NCBI GenBank assembly: GCA_025163595.1
Contig: CP104100.1
Location: 744,001-808,000, forward strand
Origin: Phaeobacter sp. G2
GTDB lineage: Bacteria; Pseudomonadota; Alphaproteobacteria; Rhodobacterales; Rhodobacteraceae
Direction: 5' to 3'
Length of the DNA stretch: 64,000 nucleotides
Shown here: positions 17,986-27,132 of the stretch, piece by piece
Layout: each line of letters starts with the position of its first letter
How positions within the stretch are numbered: position 1 is the first letter of the stretch
Notes under the pieces: generated by a model
What the model was told of the DNA's origin: nothing
What the model saw: the letters and a program-made list of their open reading frames with translations, nothing else
Databases searched by the model: none
Translations under genes and position numbers: made by a program

Positions 17986-19320
17986 ATGCCCCATCTTGCC
18001 AGCCGCCCCTGGGTGCCTGCCTGTTGCGAAACCCGGGTTCAGACGATTGCTGCGGCGACAGCTGACATGGCTCCGGCAGCGGCAGCGGATCGGATTGAGG
18101 CGCTGATACAGCGCAACAGCGCGATCCACGACGAGGAGTGTTTCAACCTCAACCCGGCGACCAATGTGATGAACCCGGCCGCCGAGGCGGTGCTGGCACG
18201 CGGGCTGGGCAGTCGGCCGTCGCTGGGCTATCCGGGGGACAAATACGAAATGGGACTGGAGGCCATCGAGGAAATCGAGGTCATGGCCGCCGAGCTGGCG
18301 GCGCAGGTCTTTGGCGCCAAATATGCCGAGATCCGGGTGGCATCTGGCGCGCTGGCCAATCTCTATGGGTTCATGGCGCTGACCAAACCCGGCGATTGCA
18401 TCATCGCGCCGCCTGCTGCGATTGGGGGCCATGTGACCCATCATGCGGATGGCTGTGCCGGGCTCTATGGTTTGATTTCTCACCCGGCGCCGGTGAATGC
18501 CGATGGCTATACGGTGGATTTGGAGGCCCTGCGGCTCCTGGCGCTGCGGGAGCGTCCCAAACTGATCACCATCGGTGGCAGTCTCAACCTCTTTGCCCAT
18601 CCGGTACGTGAGATTCGCGCCATTGCGGATGAGGTCGGGGCCAAGGTGCTGTTTGATGCGGCGCATCAGTGCGGCATCATCGCCGGGCAGGCCTGGGCCA
18701 ACCCGCTGAGCGAGGGGGCGCATGTGATGACCATGAGCACCTACAAGAGCCTCGGCGGTCCGGCGGGGGGATTGATTGTCAGCAATGACGCCGAGATCGC
18801 CGAACGCCTAGATGCCATTGCCTTTCCCGGTATGACGGCCAATTTTGACGCGGCAAAATCCGCCTCTTTGGCGCTGAGCCTGCTGGACTGGGTCGACCAC
18901 GGTCCGGCCTATGCCCAGGCGATGATCACCCTGGCGCAGGCGCTGGCCGATGAACTGGAAGCGCTGGGGATGCCGGTGTTTAAGCCAAAGGGGGCCGCGG
19001 GCGGGCAGGCGACAAGCTCGCATCAATTTGCCATCGAGGCGGCGTGGTTTGGCGGTGGCCAGGCGGCCTCAAAGAAACTGCGCCGGGCCGGGTTTCTGGC
19101 CTGCGGCATTGGCCTGCCGATTGATCCGGTGGAGGGCGATATGAACGGGCTGCGCATTGGCACACCTGAGCTGGTGCGCCGGGGCGTCACCCCTGCGGAG
19201 GCTGCTGAGCTGGCCAGATTGATCGCCGCCGGGCTGACCAGCAATGATCCCGAAAGGGTGGCGCAAGAAACCGCCCAGATGCGGGCGCGGTTCCAGGGCC
19301 TGCAGTACGTCCGCAACTGA
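17986..19320 (+). CDS. Serine hydroxymethyltransferase-like PLP enzyme
   Basis: 444 aa fold-type I PLP enzyme resembling SHMT: SLGYPGDKYEMG corresponds to the GYPG motif, HVTHHADG to the substrate/PLP region, LFDAAHQCG to the PLP-pyridine Asp, and MSTYKSLGGPAGG holds the PLP lysine K254. It differs from housekeeping GlyA in several of these motifs and has a dedicated divergent LysR regulator, so it probably cleaves another beta-hydroxy amino acid (for example an alpha-methylserine-type substrate) and is induced by it. AGGAG lies 7 nt before ATG 17986. Substrate is inference. Confidence 0.75.
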   Translation: MPHLASRPWVPACCETRVQTIAAATADMAPAAAADRIEALIQRNSAIHDEECFNLNPATNVMNPAAEAVLARGLGSRPSLGYPGDKYEMGLEAIEEIEVMAAELAAQVFGAKYAEIRVASGALANLYGFMALTKPGDCIIAPPAAIGGHVTHHADGCAGLYGLISHPAPVNADGYTVDLEALRLLALRERPKLITIGGSLNLFAHPVREIRAIADEVGAKVLFDAAHQCGIIAGQAWANPLSEGAHVMTMSTYKSLGGPAGGLIVSNDAEIAERLDAIAFPGMTANFDAAKSASLALSLLDWVDHGPAYAQAMITLAQALADELEALGMPVFKPKGAAGGQATSSHQFAIEAAWFGGGQAASKKLRRAGFLACGIGLPIDPVEGDMNGLRIGTPELVRRGVTPAEAAELARLIAAGLTSNDPERVAQETAQMRARFQGLQYVRN

Positions 19321-19371
19321 GGCGGAAACAGATCTTTTTGGTCGGCTGTTTGCCAATCGGTCAAATAAGAA

Positions 19372-19403
19372 ACCCCACCCGGCTGGTTGCAGCTGGGCGG
19401 GGT
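19372..19403 (-). terminator. Terminator-like hairpin between the SHMT-like and usp genes
   Basis: ACCCCACCC pairs with GGGCGGGGT around a GGCT/AGCT inner stem. On the minus strand it is followed by GTTTCTTATTT, suitable for ending the usp transcript; it may also stop the convergent SHMT-like transcript. Confidence 0.6.
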
Positions 19404-19441
19404 AAACTTTCAGGATCAAGCTGGATCAGCCCAAGCTGCGA

Positions 19442-20281
19442 TCAGTGGGCCAGGAAGATTGGCACGGTTGCATTTTCCAGCATGTTGCGGGTCGCTCCGC
19501 CCAGGATCGCCTCGCGGAAGCGGGAATGCCCATAGGCCCCCATCACGATCATGCCGGCATCTGTATCGGCGGCATGGCGGATCAGGATATCAGAGACCCG
19601 CGGCATGGTTTTGCTGAGCACATCAATCTCACATTTGACCCCTTGGCGGGCCAGCATCTGCGCCAGCATACCACCGGGGTCCGAGCGCTCTGGCCCGTGC
19701 TGCGGCGGGTCGATCACCACAATGCGCACCAGGTCGGCAGCGGTGAGGAACGGCATGGCCTTGCGAATGGAGGTCATCGCCTCGATGCTTTCGTTCCAGG
19801 CGACCAGGACGGTTTTGGGCCGGCCGACGGGCTTGGCATCGTCAGGAACAACCAGAACCGGCGTGCGGCCCTCAAAAAGCGCGGCCTCGACCACTGGTTC
19901 GGCTTCGACACCTTTGCCTTTGCCATAGGGCTGGCCCAGAACCACCAGATCAGAAAACCGTGCCAGTCGCGCCACGTGACGTCCCATGTCGGCAATTTGC
20001 GCAATACCTGCATCGGTTGAAAACTGGACGCCGGCTTTTTTCAGATACTCATCTGCATAAGACTGCAGCGCAGTGGCGTCTTCCTTGGCGCGGGTCATGG
20101 TTTCTTGCAGAACCATGGCGTTTGCGCCGGCATAATAATACCCGGTCTGGGTGCGATCAACGCCCAGGCACAGAACATCGGTATGGCCGTCAAAGGATCC
20201 GGCCATTGAGGCTGCCTGTGACAAAGGAGTTTCGGCCGTGTCCTGCGAGGTCAGGACCGTGAGAATGGTCTTGTAAGTCAT
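19442..20281 (-). CDS. Universal stress protein, tandem UspA domains
   Basis: 279 aa, two Usp domains. The second retains the ATP-binding motif G-x2-G-x9-G-x: MGAYGHSRFREAILGGAT near residues 250-267. The first half (YKTILTVLTS, then LVVLGQPYG) is less complete. Divergent from ccoN across an intergenic region with a perfect FNR box, so probably FnrL-controlled and used during low-oxygen growth. ATG 20281 follows GAGG at 6 nt spacing. Confidence 0.88.
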   Translation of the reverse strand: MTYKTILTVLTSQDTAETPLSQAASMAGSFDGHTDVLCLGVDRTQTGYYYAGANAMVLQETMTRAKEDATALQSYADEYLKKAGVQFSTDAGIAQIADMGRHVARLARFSDLVVLGQPYGKGKGVEAEPVVEAALFEGRTPVLVVPDDAKPVGRPKTVLVAWNESIEAMTSIRKAMPFLTAADLVRIVVIDPPQHGPERSDPGGMLAQMLARQGVKCEIDVLSKTMPRVSDILIRHAADTDAGMIVMGAYGHSRFREAILGGATRNMLENATVPIFLAH

Positions 20282-20381
20282 GTTTCACCTCATGTGGTAA
20301 AAAGAATTCAGAGCTCTAACAAGAACGCCTGTTAGTGTAGCCGCACTCTGCTTGGTCTGTCACAGTTGTTTGGTATGTGTC

Positions 20382-20395
20382 TTGATGCAGATCAA
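20382..20395. promoter_or_regulatory. Perfect FNR/FnrL box upstream of ccoN
   Basis: TTGAT-GCAG-ATCAA matches the consensus exactly. Its centre is about 101 nt before the ccoN start codon, and class II activation would start transcription near 20430. It is about 107 nt from the divergent usp start codon. Confidence 0.9.
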
Positions 20396-20489
20396 TGCGC
20401 TCGGAGCGCATGTTTTGCATCTAGTTCGAGGAATAAATGGGTTTTTCGCGACGCTAAGAATCGCGGGGGACATGGTGAAGGGACGCAAT

Positions 20490-22100
20490 ATGTCTAATTA
20501 TATCAAGCTGATAGCGCTTGGTTTGGTCACGCTTTTTGCGATGATCGGGACCAATTATGCGCGGGATCTGGCTTACCAGGTGCATGCGATAATCGTCATG
20601 CTCGTTGCTGGTGGTCTTTTTCTATACACGCTGCGCCGTACAGGCGAGGCAAAGCCGGCTGCTGGCAGCCTGCAAAATGAATATTTTGACAGCGTTGTGC
20701 GCGCTGGCGTGGTTGCCACAGCCTTTTGGGGTGTTGTGGGGTTTCTCGTCGGGACGTTCATCGCTTTTCAGCTGGCCTTTCCAGCGCTGAACTTTGAGTG
20801 GGCCCAGGGTTTTGCCAACTTTGGCCGCCTGCGTCCGCTGCATACCTCGGCGGTGATTTTTGCCTTTGGCGGCAACGCTTTGATTGCGACCTCTTTCTAT
20901 GTGGTACAGCGCACCAGCGCCGCCCGCCTCTGGGGCGGCAACCTCGCCTGGTTCGTGTTCTGGGGCTACCAGCTGTTTATCGTTCTGGCGGCAACCGGCT
21001 ACCTGTTTGGCAGCACTCAGTCGAAAGAATACGCAGAGCCCGAATGGCATGTTGACCTGTGGTTGACCATTGTCTGGGTGGCCTATCTGGCGGTCTTCCT
21101 CGGCACCGTGATCAAACGCAAAGAGCCACATATCTATGTTGCCAACTGGTTCTACCTGGCCTTTATCGTTACCGTTGCGATGCTGCACCTGGTCAACAAC
21201 ATGACCATTCCTGTGTCCATCTGGGGATCCAAATCGGTCATCGTCTGGTCCGGTGTGCAGGATGCCATGGTGCAGTGGTGGTATGGCCACAATGCCGTGG
21301 GCTTCTTCCTGACGGCGGGCTTCCTCGGCATGATGTACTACTTTGTGCCAAAGCAGGCCGAACGTCCGGTGTTCAGCTATAAACTGTCGATCATCCACTT
21401 CTGGGCGCTGATCTTCCTCTATATCTGGGCTGGTCCTCACCACCTGCATTACACTGCTCTGCCGGACTGGGCTTCGACCCTTGGCATGGTGTTCTCGATC
21501 GTGCTGTGGATGCCGTCCTGGGGTGGTATGATCAACGGTCTGATGACGCTGTCTGGCGCCTGGGACAAGCTGCGGACCGACCCGGTTATCCGGATGATGG
21601 TTATCTCGATCGGCTTTTACGGCATGTCGACCTTTGAAGGTCCGATGATGTCGATCCGCGCGGTAAACTCGCTGAGCCACTACACTGACTGGACCATTGG
21701 TCACGTGCACTCTGGTGCGCTGGGCTGGAACGGGATGATCACCTTTGGTGCGCTCTACTTCCTGGTTCCGGTTCTGTGGAAGCGTGAGCGTCTGTACAGC
21801 CTCAGCCTGGTGTCCTGGCACTTCTGGCTCGCCACTATCGGCATCATTCTTTATGCCGCGTCGATGTGGGTGACCGGGATCATGGAAGGCTTGATGTGGC
21901 GCGAAGTTGACGCCAATGGCTTCTTGGTGAACTCCTTTGCCGATACCGTGGCAGCGAAGTTCCCGATGTATGTGGTACGTGGTCTGGGTGGCGTTATGTT
22001 CCTCTCCGGTGCGCTTGTCATGTGCTACAACCTGTGGATGACCGTCCGTAAAGCTCCGGCCAAAGAGTCGAGCCTTACTGTCGCGGTTCCGGCTGAATAA
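20490..22100 (+). CDS. ccoN: cbb3-type cytochrome c oxidase subunit I
   Basis: 536 aa, 12 predicted membrane segments; the catalytic subunit with haem b and the haem b3-CuB centre that reduces oxygen with high affinity. Key histidines are in [30 protein letters not shown] and [13 protein letters not shown]; the conserved cross-linked Tyr/His region of C-family oxidases is present. ATG 20490 has AAGGGA 7 nt upstream; frame-open upstream starts at 20352 and 20472 would lie too near the FNR-dependent promoter or lack spacing. Followed by ccoO after 14 nt with AAGGAGG. Confidence 0.96.
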   Translation: MSNYIKLIALGLVTLFAMIGTNYARDLAYQVHAIIVMLVAGGLFLYTLRRTGEAKPAAGSLQNEYFDSVVRAGVVATAFWGVVGFLVGTFIAFQLAFPALNFEWAQGFANFGRLRPLHTSAVIFAFGGNALIATSFYVVQRTSAARLWGGNLAWFVFWGYQLFIVLAATGYLFGSTQSKEYAEPEWHVDLWLTIVWVAYLAVFLGTVIKRKEPHIYVANWFYLAFIVTVAMLHLVNNMTIPVSIWGSKSVIVWSGVQDAMVQWWYGHNAVGFFLTAGFLGMMYYFVPKQAERPVFSYKLSIIHFWALIFLYIWAGPHHLHYTALPDWASTLGMVFSIVLWMPSWGGMINGLMTLSGAWDKLRTDPVIRMMVISIGFYGMSTFEGPMMSIRAVNSLSHYTDWTIGHVHSGALGWNGMITFGALYFLVPVLWKRERLYSLSLVSWHFWLATIGIILYAASMWVTGIMEGLMWREVDANGFLVNSFADTVAAKFPMYVVRGLGGVMFLSGALVMCYNLWMTVRKAPAKESSLTVAVPAE

Positions 22101-22114
22101 GGAGGGAATGGCAA

Positions 22115-22843
22115 ATGGCAATTCTCGACAAACATAAAATCCTCGAGACCAATGCGACCCTGTTGCTGATCTGCAGTTTCCTGGTTGTGTCTATTGGTGG
22201 CTTGGTTCAGATCGCTCCTCTGTTCTGGCTGGAAAACACCATCGAGAAGGTGGAGGGCATGCGCCCTTACACCCCTCTCGAACTGGCGGGCCGTGAAGTC
22301 TACATTCGTGAAGGCTGCTACGTCTGTCACAGCCAGATGATCCGCCCGATGCGCGATGAGGTCGAACGCTATGGCCACTACTCGCTGGCGGCAGAATCGA
22401 TGTACGACCATCCGTTCCAGTGGGGGTCCAAGCGTACCGGGCCTGACCTGGCCCGTGTGGGTGGCCGCTATTCGAACGAATGGCACGTCGACCACCTGCG
22501 TGACCCGCAGTCTGTGGTGCCGGAATCGGTGATGCCGAAATATGGCTTCCTTGAGCGCAAGATGATCGATGGCAAATACATCGGTGACGTCATGGCGGTG
22601 AACGCTATGCTTGGCACGCCCTACTCAGAGGACATGCTGGCAAGTGCCCAGGCTGACTTTAAGGCCCAGGCAGACCCTGACAGCGACTATGACGGGCTGC
22701 TGGAACGCTATGGTGAAAGCGTCAGCGTCAGTAACTTTGACGGTCAACCCGGTGTTTCCGAGGCCGACGCGCTGATCTCTTATCTGCAAATGATGGGTAC
22801 GCTGGTTGATTTCTCGACCTTCACACCCGACGCAAACCGCTAA
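22115..22843 (+). CDS. ccoO: cbb3-type cytochrome c oxidase subunit II
   Basis: 242 aa, monohaem c subunit. One N-terminal membrane anchor (about 13-37) and the haem site C68-Y-V-C71-H72 in [14 protein letters not shown]; the axial methionine lies in the conserved [11 protein letters not shown]. It passes electrons from CcoP to CcoN. Standard size and operon position. Confidence 0.96.
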   Translation: MAILDKHKILETNATLLLICSFLVVSIGGLVQIAPLFWLENTIEKVEGMRPYTPLELAGREVYIREGCYVCHSQMIRPMRDEVERYGHYSLAAESMYDHPFQWGSKRTGPDLARVGGRYSNEWHVDHLRDPQSVVPESVMPKYGFLERKMIDGKYIGDVMAVNAMLGTPYSEDMLASAQADFKAQADPDSDYDGLLERYGESVSVSNFDGQPGVSEADALISYLQMMGTLVDFSTFTPDANR

Positions 22844-22855
22844 GGAGAGGAACAG

Positions 22856-23068
22856 ATGGAAATCTATACGCTCCTGCGCGAATTTGCAGACAGCTGGATG
22901 TTGTTGTTTCTGTTCGTGTTTTTTATGGCTATTGTTGCTTGGGCCTTTCGGCCCGGCAGCTCCAAGGTCTATGAAGACACAGCCAGCATTCCCTTTCGCC
23001 ACGTAGACGCCCCCGCCCCTGTTGAGGGCGAGGCGACACCCGCCGCAGACAAGGAGGCGAGGACATGA
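22856..23068 (+). CDS. ccoQ: cbb3-type cytochrome c oxidase subunit CcoQ
   Basis: 70 aa with one membrane segment (about 14-32) followed by the FRPGS motif and an acidic, Ala/Pro-rich cytosolic tail. CcoQ stabilises the oxidase and in Rhodobacter also affects oxygen signalling. GGAGAGG precedes ATG 22856; the stop overlaps ccoP by 4 nt. Confidence 0.92.
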   Translation: MEIYTLLREFADSWMLLFLFVFFMAIVAWAFRPGSSKVYEDTASIPFRHVDAPAPVEGEATPAADKEART

Positions 23069-23934
23069 GCAAACCCGTCAAAAAGTACGACGACGACCCA
23101 AACACCACTGGCCACTCTTGGGATGGGATCGAAGAATTCGATAACCCGATGCCCCGTTGGTGGCTCTGGACCCTCTATGCCACCATCGTCTGGGCGATTG
23201 GCTACACCATCATGTATCCGGCCTGGCCCATGGTGAACTCTGCCACTGCAGGGATCCTCGGGTGGTCAACACGGGGTGATGTGGCAAATGAGATCGCAGC
23301 GGTTGAAGAAGCCAACGCGCCAATGAATGCCAAACTGGAAGCCGCCGAGCTGACAGCAATTGCGGGCGATGCCGAGCTTGGATCTTACGCTGTGTCTTCG
23401 GGCTCCGCTGTATTCAAGACCTGGTGTGCACAGTGCCATGGCTCTGGTGCCGCTGGCGCAAAAGGCTATCCCAACCTGCTGGACGATGACTGGCTCTGGG
23501 GCGGTTCCGTCGAAGACATCCATATGACGATCTCCCACGGTATCCGTAACGAGGACAGCGACGATGCGCGCTACTCCGAGATGCCTGCCTTTGGTCGTGA
23601 CGAGCTGCTGGAAAAAGAAGAGATCGACCAGGTTGTAAACTATGTCATGTCTTTGTCCGGTGACGCAGAGGATGCCACCAAAGTGGAAGCCGGTGCTGTG
23701 GTCTTTGAAGACAACTGTGCCTCTTGCCACATGGACGACGGCACTGGTGATCGCAGCCAGGGGGCGCCAAACCTTGCGGATGCAATCTGGCTGTATGGTG
23801 GAGACTACGCCGCCATCAGCGAGACCGTTAACAATGCCCGTTACGGTGTGATGCCGGCCTGGAACACCCGCCTCACCGAGGCGCAGATCCGTGCGGTTGC
23901 GTCTTATGTGCACCAATTGGGCGGCGGCGAATAA
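23065..23934 (+). CDS. ccoP: cbb3-type cytochrome c oxidase subunit III, dihaem
   Basis: 289 aa. Opening FixP motif with [14 protein letters not shown], one membrane anchor (about 31-56), and two class I haem domains with C121-A-Q-C124-H125 and C218-A-S-C221-H222; axial methionines in SEMPAFG and YGVMPAWN. Entry point for electrons from cytochrome c. Last gene of ccoNOQP, followed by a strong terminator. Confidence 0.96.
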   Translation: MSKPVKKYDDDPNTTGHSWDGIEEFDNPMPRWWLWTLYATIVWAIGYTIMYPAWPMVNSATAGILGWSTRGDVANEIAAVEEANAPMNAKLEAAELTAIAGDAELGSYAVSSGSAVFKTWCAQCHGSGAAGAKGYPNLLDDDWLWGGSVEDIHMTISHGIRNEDSDDARYSEMPAFGRDELLEKEEIDQVVNYVMSLSGDAEDATKVEAGAVVFEDNCASCHMDDGTGDRSQGAPNLADAIWLYGGDYAAISETVNNARYGVMPAWNTRLTEAQIRAVASYVHQLGGGE

Positions 23935-23961
23935 GCCACCTTTTGTTTCGCATCTCAAAAC

Positions 23962-23994
23962 AAAGGGCTGCCCCATCGGGGTGGCCCTTTTTTT
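23962..23994 (+). terminator. Intrinsic terminator of ccoNOQP
   Basis: AAAGGGC-TG-CCCC-ATC-GGGG-TG-GCCC followed by seven T residues. Strong stem and U-tract 27 nt after the ccoP stop. Confidence 0.92.
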
Positions 23995-24112
23995 GTTCAG
24001 GCCATGGGCATTTGTATTGGCACGGGCGCAGGCACGGGAACCAATCTGATGTCAGATCAGCCCCTATGTCAGCCCAATTTTCTTGACCTGCTGCGGTCAT
24101 TTCTTTGCCAGT

Positions 24113-24126
24113 TTGATTAGGGTCAA
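24113..24126. promoter_or_regulatory. FNR/FnrL box with no coding gene directly downstream
   Basis: TTGAT-TAGG-GTCAA, one mismatch to consensus. It lies after the ccoP terminator. Nothing with a credible start codon follows for 250 nt on the plus strand; the next feature is a pair of strong hairpins. Confidence 0.75.
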
Positions 24127-24160
24127 GGCGTGCCAGGCCAAAGGCTGCTCCAATACCCAA

Positions 24161-24320
24161 AGACAGAGATAGGCTGGCAGATCCTTTTACGTTCTTTGGG
24201 GGAAGAGGATCTGGGCCAGCACAGAATTCCCACTGCCTGACGTGCTAGGTCGTGGGGATTGGGCGTCGGATTTTCGATCTGTTCGCGCGTTTCCTGGAAA
24301 ACCGACGCCCATAAGTCTCT
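24161..24320 (+). ncRNA. Candidate FnrL-controlled structured RNA (two hairpins)
   Basis: Ends are approximate. Hairpin 1: GCTGGC (24173-24178) with GCCAGC (24215-24220), continued by AGATCC (24179-24184) with GGATCT (24207-24212), a 12-bp stem interrupted only by a GG bulge. Hairpin 2: GGGCGTCGG (24261-24269) with CCGACGCCC (24302-24310), extended inward by a TTTTC/GAAAA pairing with one bulge. Class II activation from the FNR box at 24113 would start transcription near 24161. No plausible ORF occupies the stretch and no clear U-tract was found, so the 3' end is unknown. This is a prediction from structure and context only. Confidence 0.4.
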
Positions 24321-24371
24321 GCTGATTTGTCCCAGAATTTTATATCTAGCCGCAGCGCTTTGGCGCTTTGG

Positions 24372-24590
24372 TTACAGGTTTTGCAGATCGACGCAGCGCA
24401 GGGGCTGTCGCGCCTGGCGTGCTTTCGTAGCCCGCAGTTTGAACAGGCGCAGCATCTTGGCAAACCAACCTGGGGTGGCGTTTGTATCGGGTTCAGCGGC
24501 GGTGACTGTGGCTGGTGGGATGTCACGAACCAGCACACAGGGCTGGCGGGCTGCGGTCATCATGGAGCGGGCGTAGATATTGATCAGCAT
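24372..24590 (-). CDS. Small basic protein of unknown function, divergent from a LysR gene
   Basis: 72 aa, not recognised. ATG 24590 is preceded by AGGAG at 8 nt spacing, the best argument that it is real. The N-terminal half is Ala/Pro/Thr-rich; the C-terminal half (WFAKMLRLFKLRATKARQ) is strongly basic and could be an amphipathic helix, loosely like the small DUF1127-type proteins that often sit beside LysR regulators. It diverges from the LysR gene at 24691 across 100 nt containing a perfect LysR-type palindrome, so it is the likely regulated target. Confidence 0.55.
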   Translation of the reverse strand: MLINIYARSMMTAARQPCVLVRDIPPATVTAAEPDTNATPGWFAKMLRLFKLRATKARQARQPLRCVDLQNL

Positions 24591-24670
24591 GTTGAAATCT
24601 CCTGTGCTGGTGTTTCTGCCTTTGACTGTCGCTGCAAAGGGCGCAAGATGCGACTCAGGAAAAATTCAAT

Positions 24671-24691
24671 TATGTAAGTCAGGATTACATA
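24671..24691. promoter_or_regulatory. Predicted LysR operator overlapping the lysR start codon
   Basis: TATGTAA (24671-24677), GTCAGGA, TTACATA (24685-24691): a perfect 7-bp inverted repeat with T-N11-A geometry. Its last base is the A of the LysR ATG, and the spacer contains the ribosome-binding site, so bound protein would block its own synthesis. Confidence 0.7.
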
Positions 24692-25584
24692 TGGACTGGC
24701 TCTCCCTGCCCCCTCTTGCTGCCTTGCGGGCCTTTTCTGCCTATGCGGAACATGGAAATCTTGCCAAAGCAGGGGCGGCGTTGAATGTGAGCCATGCTGC
24801 CATCAGCCAGCAGCTGCGCAGCCTGGAGGACTACCTGGGCACGCCGTTGCTGGACCGCAGTGGCCGGGCGCTGGAGCTGACCGAGGACGGCAAGCATCTG
24901 GCGCAGGCGGTGCTGTTGGGATTCGGGGCGATCCAGTCGGCGGTGCAGGATCTGAACGCCCAGGGTGCGGCGCGTCCCTTACATATCAGCTGCACACCGA
25001 TGTTTGCCGCCAACTGGCTGATGCCGCGTCTGGCAGAGTTTCGCATGCAACACCCGGAAATTGACCTGGTGATTGATCCGCGCGGCGAAGTTGTCGCGCT
25101 GCAGCCCGGCGGCGTCGATATCGCCTTGCGCTACGGAGATGGCAACTGGGCCGGGCTGGAGGTTGAGATCCTGCTGTGTTCGCCCATGGTGGTGGTGGCA
25201 AATCCCAGTCTTTTGCAGGATCGCTCCGTACAGGCGCCGGAGGATCTTTTGGATCTGCCCTGGCTCGAAGAGCTGGGCACCACAGAGGCGGCGCATTGGC
25301 TGCGCTCACGTGGGGTGGCCGAGGTTATTCGCGGCGCCAGTCTGAAATTGCCCGGCAACCTTTTGATGCAGGCGGTCCGCGAGGGGCAGGGGGTCGCGGT
25401 GAGCGTGCGGGACTTTGTCAGCGAAGATCTGGAGGCCGGTCGTCTGGTCGAGCTGTTCACCGGCAGCGAGGGGCGTGGCTATCACATCGTCACCCGCCCC
25501 GGCGTGCAGCGTGTGCAGGCGCGGCGGTTTGTCTCCTGGCTGCGACGACACCGAAAAGCCAAAGATCTAGAACGTGATAGATAA
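24691..25584 (+). CDS. LysR-type transcriptional regulator, GcvA-like
   Basis: 297 aa. DNA-binding domain with RAFSAYAEHGNLAKAGAALN and SHAAISQQLRSLEDYLGTPL; effector domain with LHISCTPMFAANWLMPRL. ATG 24691 is selected because AGGA lies 6 nt upstream. It stands between the cbb3 structural and assembly gene sets and diverges from a 72-aa ORF. Its overall class resembles the GcvA/VtlR group, some of which control small proteins and sRNAs in other Alphaproteobacteria; that link is an analogy. Confidence 0.88.
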   Translation: MDWLSLPPLAALRAFSAYAEHGNLAKAGAALNVSHAAISQQLRSLEDYLGTPLLDRSGRALELTEDGKHLAQAVLLGFGAIQSAVQDLNAQGAARPLHISCTPMFAANWLMPRLAEFRMQHPEIDLVIDPRGEVVALQPGGVDIALRYGDGNWAGLEVEILLCSPMVVVANPSLLQDRSVQAPEDLLDLPWLEELGTTEAAHWLRSRGVAEVIRGASLKLPGNLLMQAVREGQGVAVSVRDFVSEDLEAGRLVELFTGSEGRGYHIVTRPGVQRVQARRFVSWLRRHRKAKDLERDR

Positions 25585-25606
25585 AGATGCTTGTGCAATG
25601 CTCTTT

Positions 25607-25620
25607 TTGATCCACGTCAA
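25607..25620. promoter_or_regulatory. FNR/FnrL box upstream of ccoG
   Basis: TTGAT-CCAC-GTCAA, one mismatch to consensus, centred about 71 nt before the ccoG start codon. It would place ccoGHIS under FnrL together with ccoNOQP. Confidence 0.82.
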
Positions 25621-25684
25621 AGAGCGAGACGTAGAGATTTGAAAGAACCAAGCTAGAGAGACACAAATTCAGTGGAGTGAGTCC

Positions 25685-27130
25685 GTGAGTGATTCCGATC
25701 CCGCCCCCAGCCTTTACGCCGCCAGGGAACCCGTTTTTCCACGGCGCGTATCGGGCGTATTCCGCAACCTGAAATGGTACATTTTGGCGATCACTTTGGG
25801 GATTTACTACATAACTCCCTGGATTCGCTGGGATCGCGGACCATCGCTGCCGGATCAGGCGGTTCTGCTGGATCTGGCCAATCGGCGGTTCTACTTTTTC
25901 TGGATCGAAATCTGGCCCCATGAGTTCTACTTTGTTGCCGGCCTCTTGATCATGGCGGGCCTGGGGCTGTTCCTGTTCACCTCTGCTTTGGGGCGGGTCT
26001 GGTGCGGCTATGCCTGCCCGCAGACGGTCTGGACCGATTTGTTTATTCTGGTGGAGCGATGGATCGAGGGCGATCGCAACGCCCGTCTGCGCCTGCACCG
26101 GCAAAAGAAGATGGATTTCCGCAAAGCCCGTTTGCGGCTGACCAAATGGACCGTGTGGATGTTGATTGGTCTGGCCACCGGTGGTGCTTGGGTGTTCTAT
26201 TTTGCCGATGCGCCAACACTGTTGGTGGATCTGGTCACTGGTCAGGCTCACCCCATTGCCTATACCACGATGCTGGTGCTGACTGCGACGACCTTCTTCT
26301 TTGGCGGTATTGCCCGCGAACAGATCTGTATCTACGCCTGTCCCTGGCCCCGTATTCAGGCCGCGATGATGGACGAAGACACCCTGGTGGTGGGATACCG
26401 CGACTGGCGCGGTGAGCCGCGCGGCAAGCTGCATAAGAAAAAGGGCCAGGCTGAGGTCGCTGATCCGCCAGCAGGCGACTGCATCGACTGTATGGCCTGC
26501 GTCAATGTTTGCCCTGTGGGGATTGATATCCGCGATGGCCAGCAGCTGGAATGCATCACCTGCGCGCTCTGTATTGATGCCTGCGATGATGTGATGGACA
26601 AGATCGGCAAGCCACGTGGTCTGATCGACTATATGGCACTGTCGGATGAGGCCCATGAACGCGCTGGCCAGCCGCCAAAAAACATCTGGAAACACATCCT
26701 GCGTCCGCGCACCATCATGTATACCTCGATGTGGGGATTTGTGGGCCTGGCGCTGGTTTTTGCCCTGTTCATCCGTTCTGATATCGATCTGACCGTGGCG
26801 CCGGTGCGTAACCCCACTTTTGTCACCCTGTCGGATGGCTCTGTGCGCAACACCTATGATGTGCGTCTGCGCAACAAACATGGGGAGCCGCGCCCGTTCA
26901 AACTGTCGCTCAAAGGCGATCCGGCCATGCGGGTGCAGCTTGAGGGCACGCCCTATGCCTCGGTTGAGGTTCCGGCCGATACCGCCTATCTTCAAAGGGT
27001 CTATATCGTGACACCCAAAGACGCTGCGGCTTCGGAGGCGGAATCGACGCCGGTTCGTATCTGGGTCGAAGATCTCACCAATGGTGAGCGGGCCTATAAA
27101 GACACCAACTTTAACGGAAAAGGAAACTGA
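25685..27130 (+). CDS. ccoG: Cytochrome c oxidase accessory protein CcoG (RdxA/FixG)
   Basis: 481 aa membrane iron-sulfur protein. Several membrane helices in the first 210 residues with the CYACPQTVW and CPWPRIQAAM motifs, then two cytosolic [4Fe-4S] sites: C-I-D-C-M-A-C-V-N-V-C-P near residue 265 and C-I-T-C-A-L-C-I-D-A-C near 290, and a C-terminal Ig-like domain. It reduces copper for CuB insertion into the cbb3 oxidase. GTG 25685 has GGAG 7 nt upstream. First gene of ccoGHIS; ccoH follows 2 nt later. Confidence 0.95.
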   Translation: MSDSDPAPSLYAAREPVFPRRVSGVFRNLKWYILAITLGIYYITPWIRWDRGPSLPDQAVLLDLANRRFYFFWIEIWPHEFYFVAGLLIMAGLGLFLFTSALGRVWCGYACPQTVWTDLFILVERWIEGDRNARLRLHRQKKMDFRKARLRLTKWTVWMLIGLATGGAWVFYFADAPTLLVDLVTGQAHPIAYTTMLVLTATTFFFGGIAREQICIYACPWPRIQAAMMDEDTLVVGYRDWRGEPRGKLHKKKGQAEVADPPAGDCIDCMACVNVCPVGIDIRDGQQLECITCALCIDACDDVMDKIGKPRGLIDYMALSDEAHERAGQPPKNIWKHILRPRTIMYTSMWGFVGLALVFALFIRSDIDLTVAPVRNPTFVTLSDGSVRNTYDVRLRNKHGEPRPFKLSLKGDPAMRVQLEGTPYASVEVPADTAYLQRVYIVTPKDAAASEAESTPVRIWVEDLTNGERAYKDTNFNGKGN

Positions 27131-27132
27131 TC

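Noticed and set aside
17857..18723. The LysR reading frame on the minus strand stays open to 18723, suggesting a 579-aa protein.
   Set aside because: The extra 289 residues are the antisense of the SHMT-like gene and have no domain; the LysR HTH begins right after ATG 17856.
24245..24677. Several 97-116-aa ORFs on both strands around the small LysR-divergent gene.
   Set aside because: They lack ribosome-binding sites and overlap the better supported 72-aa ORF or the candidate structured RNA.
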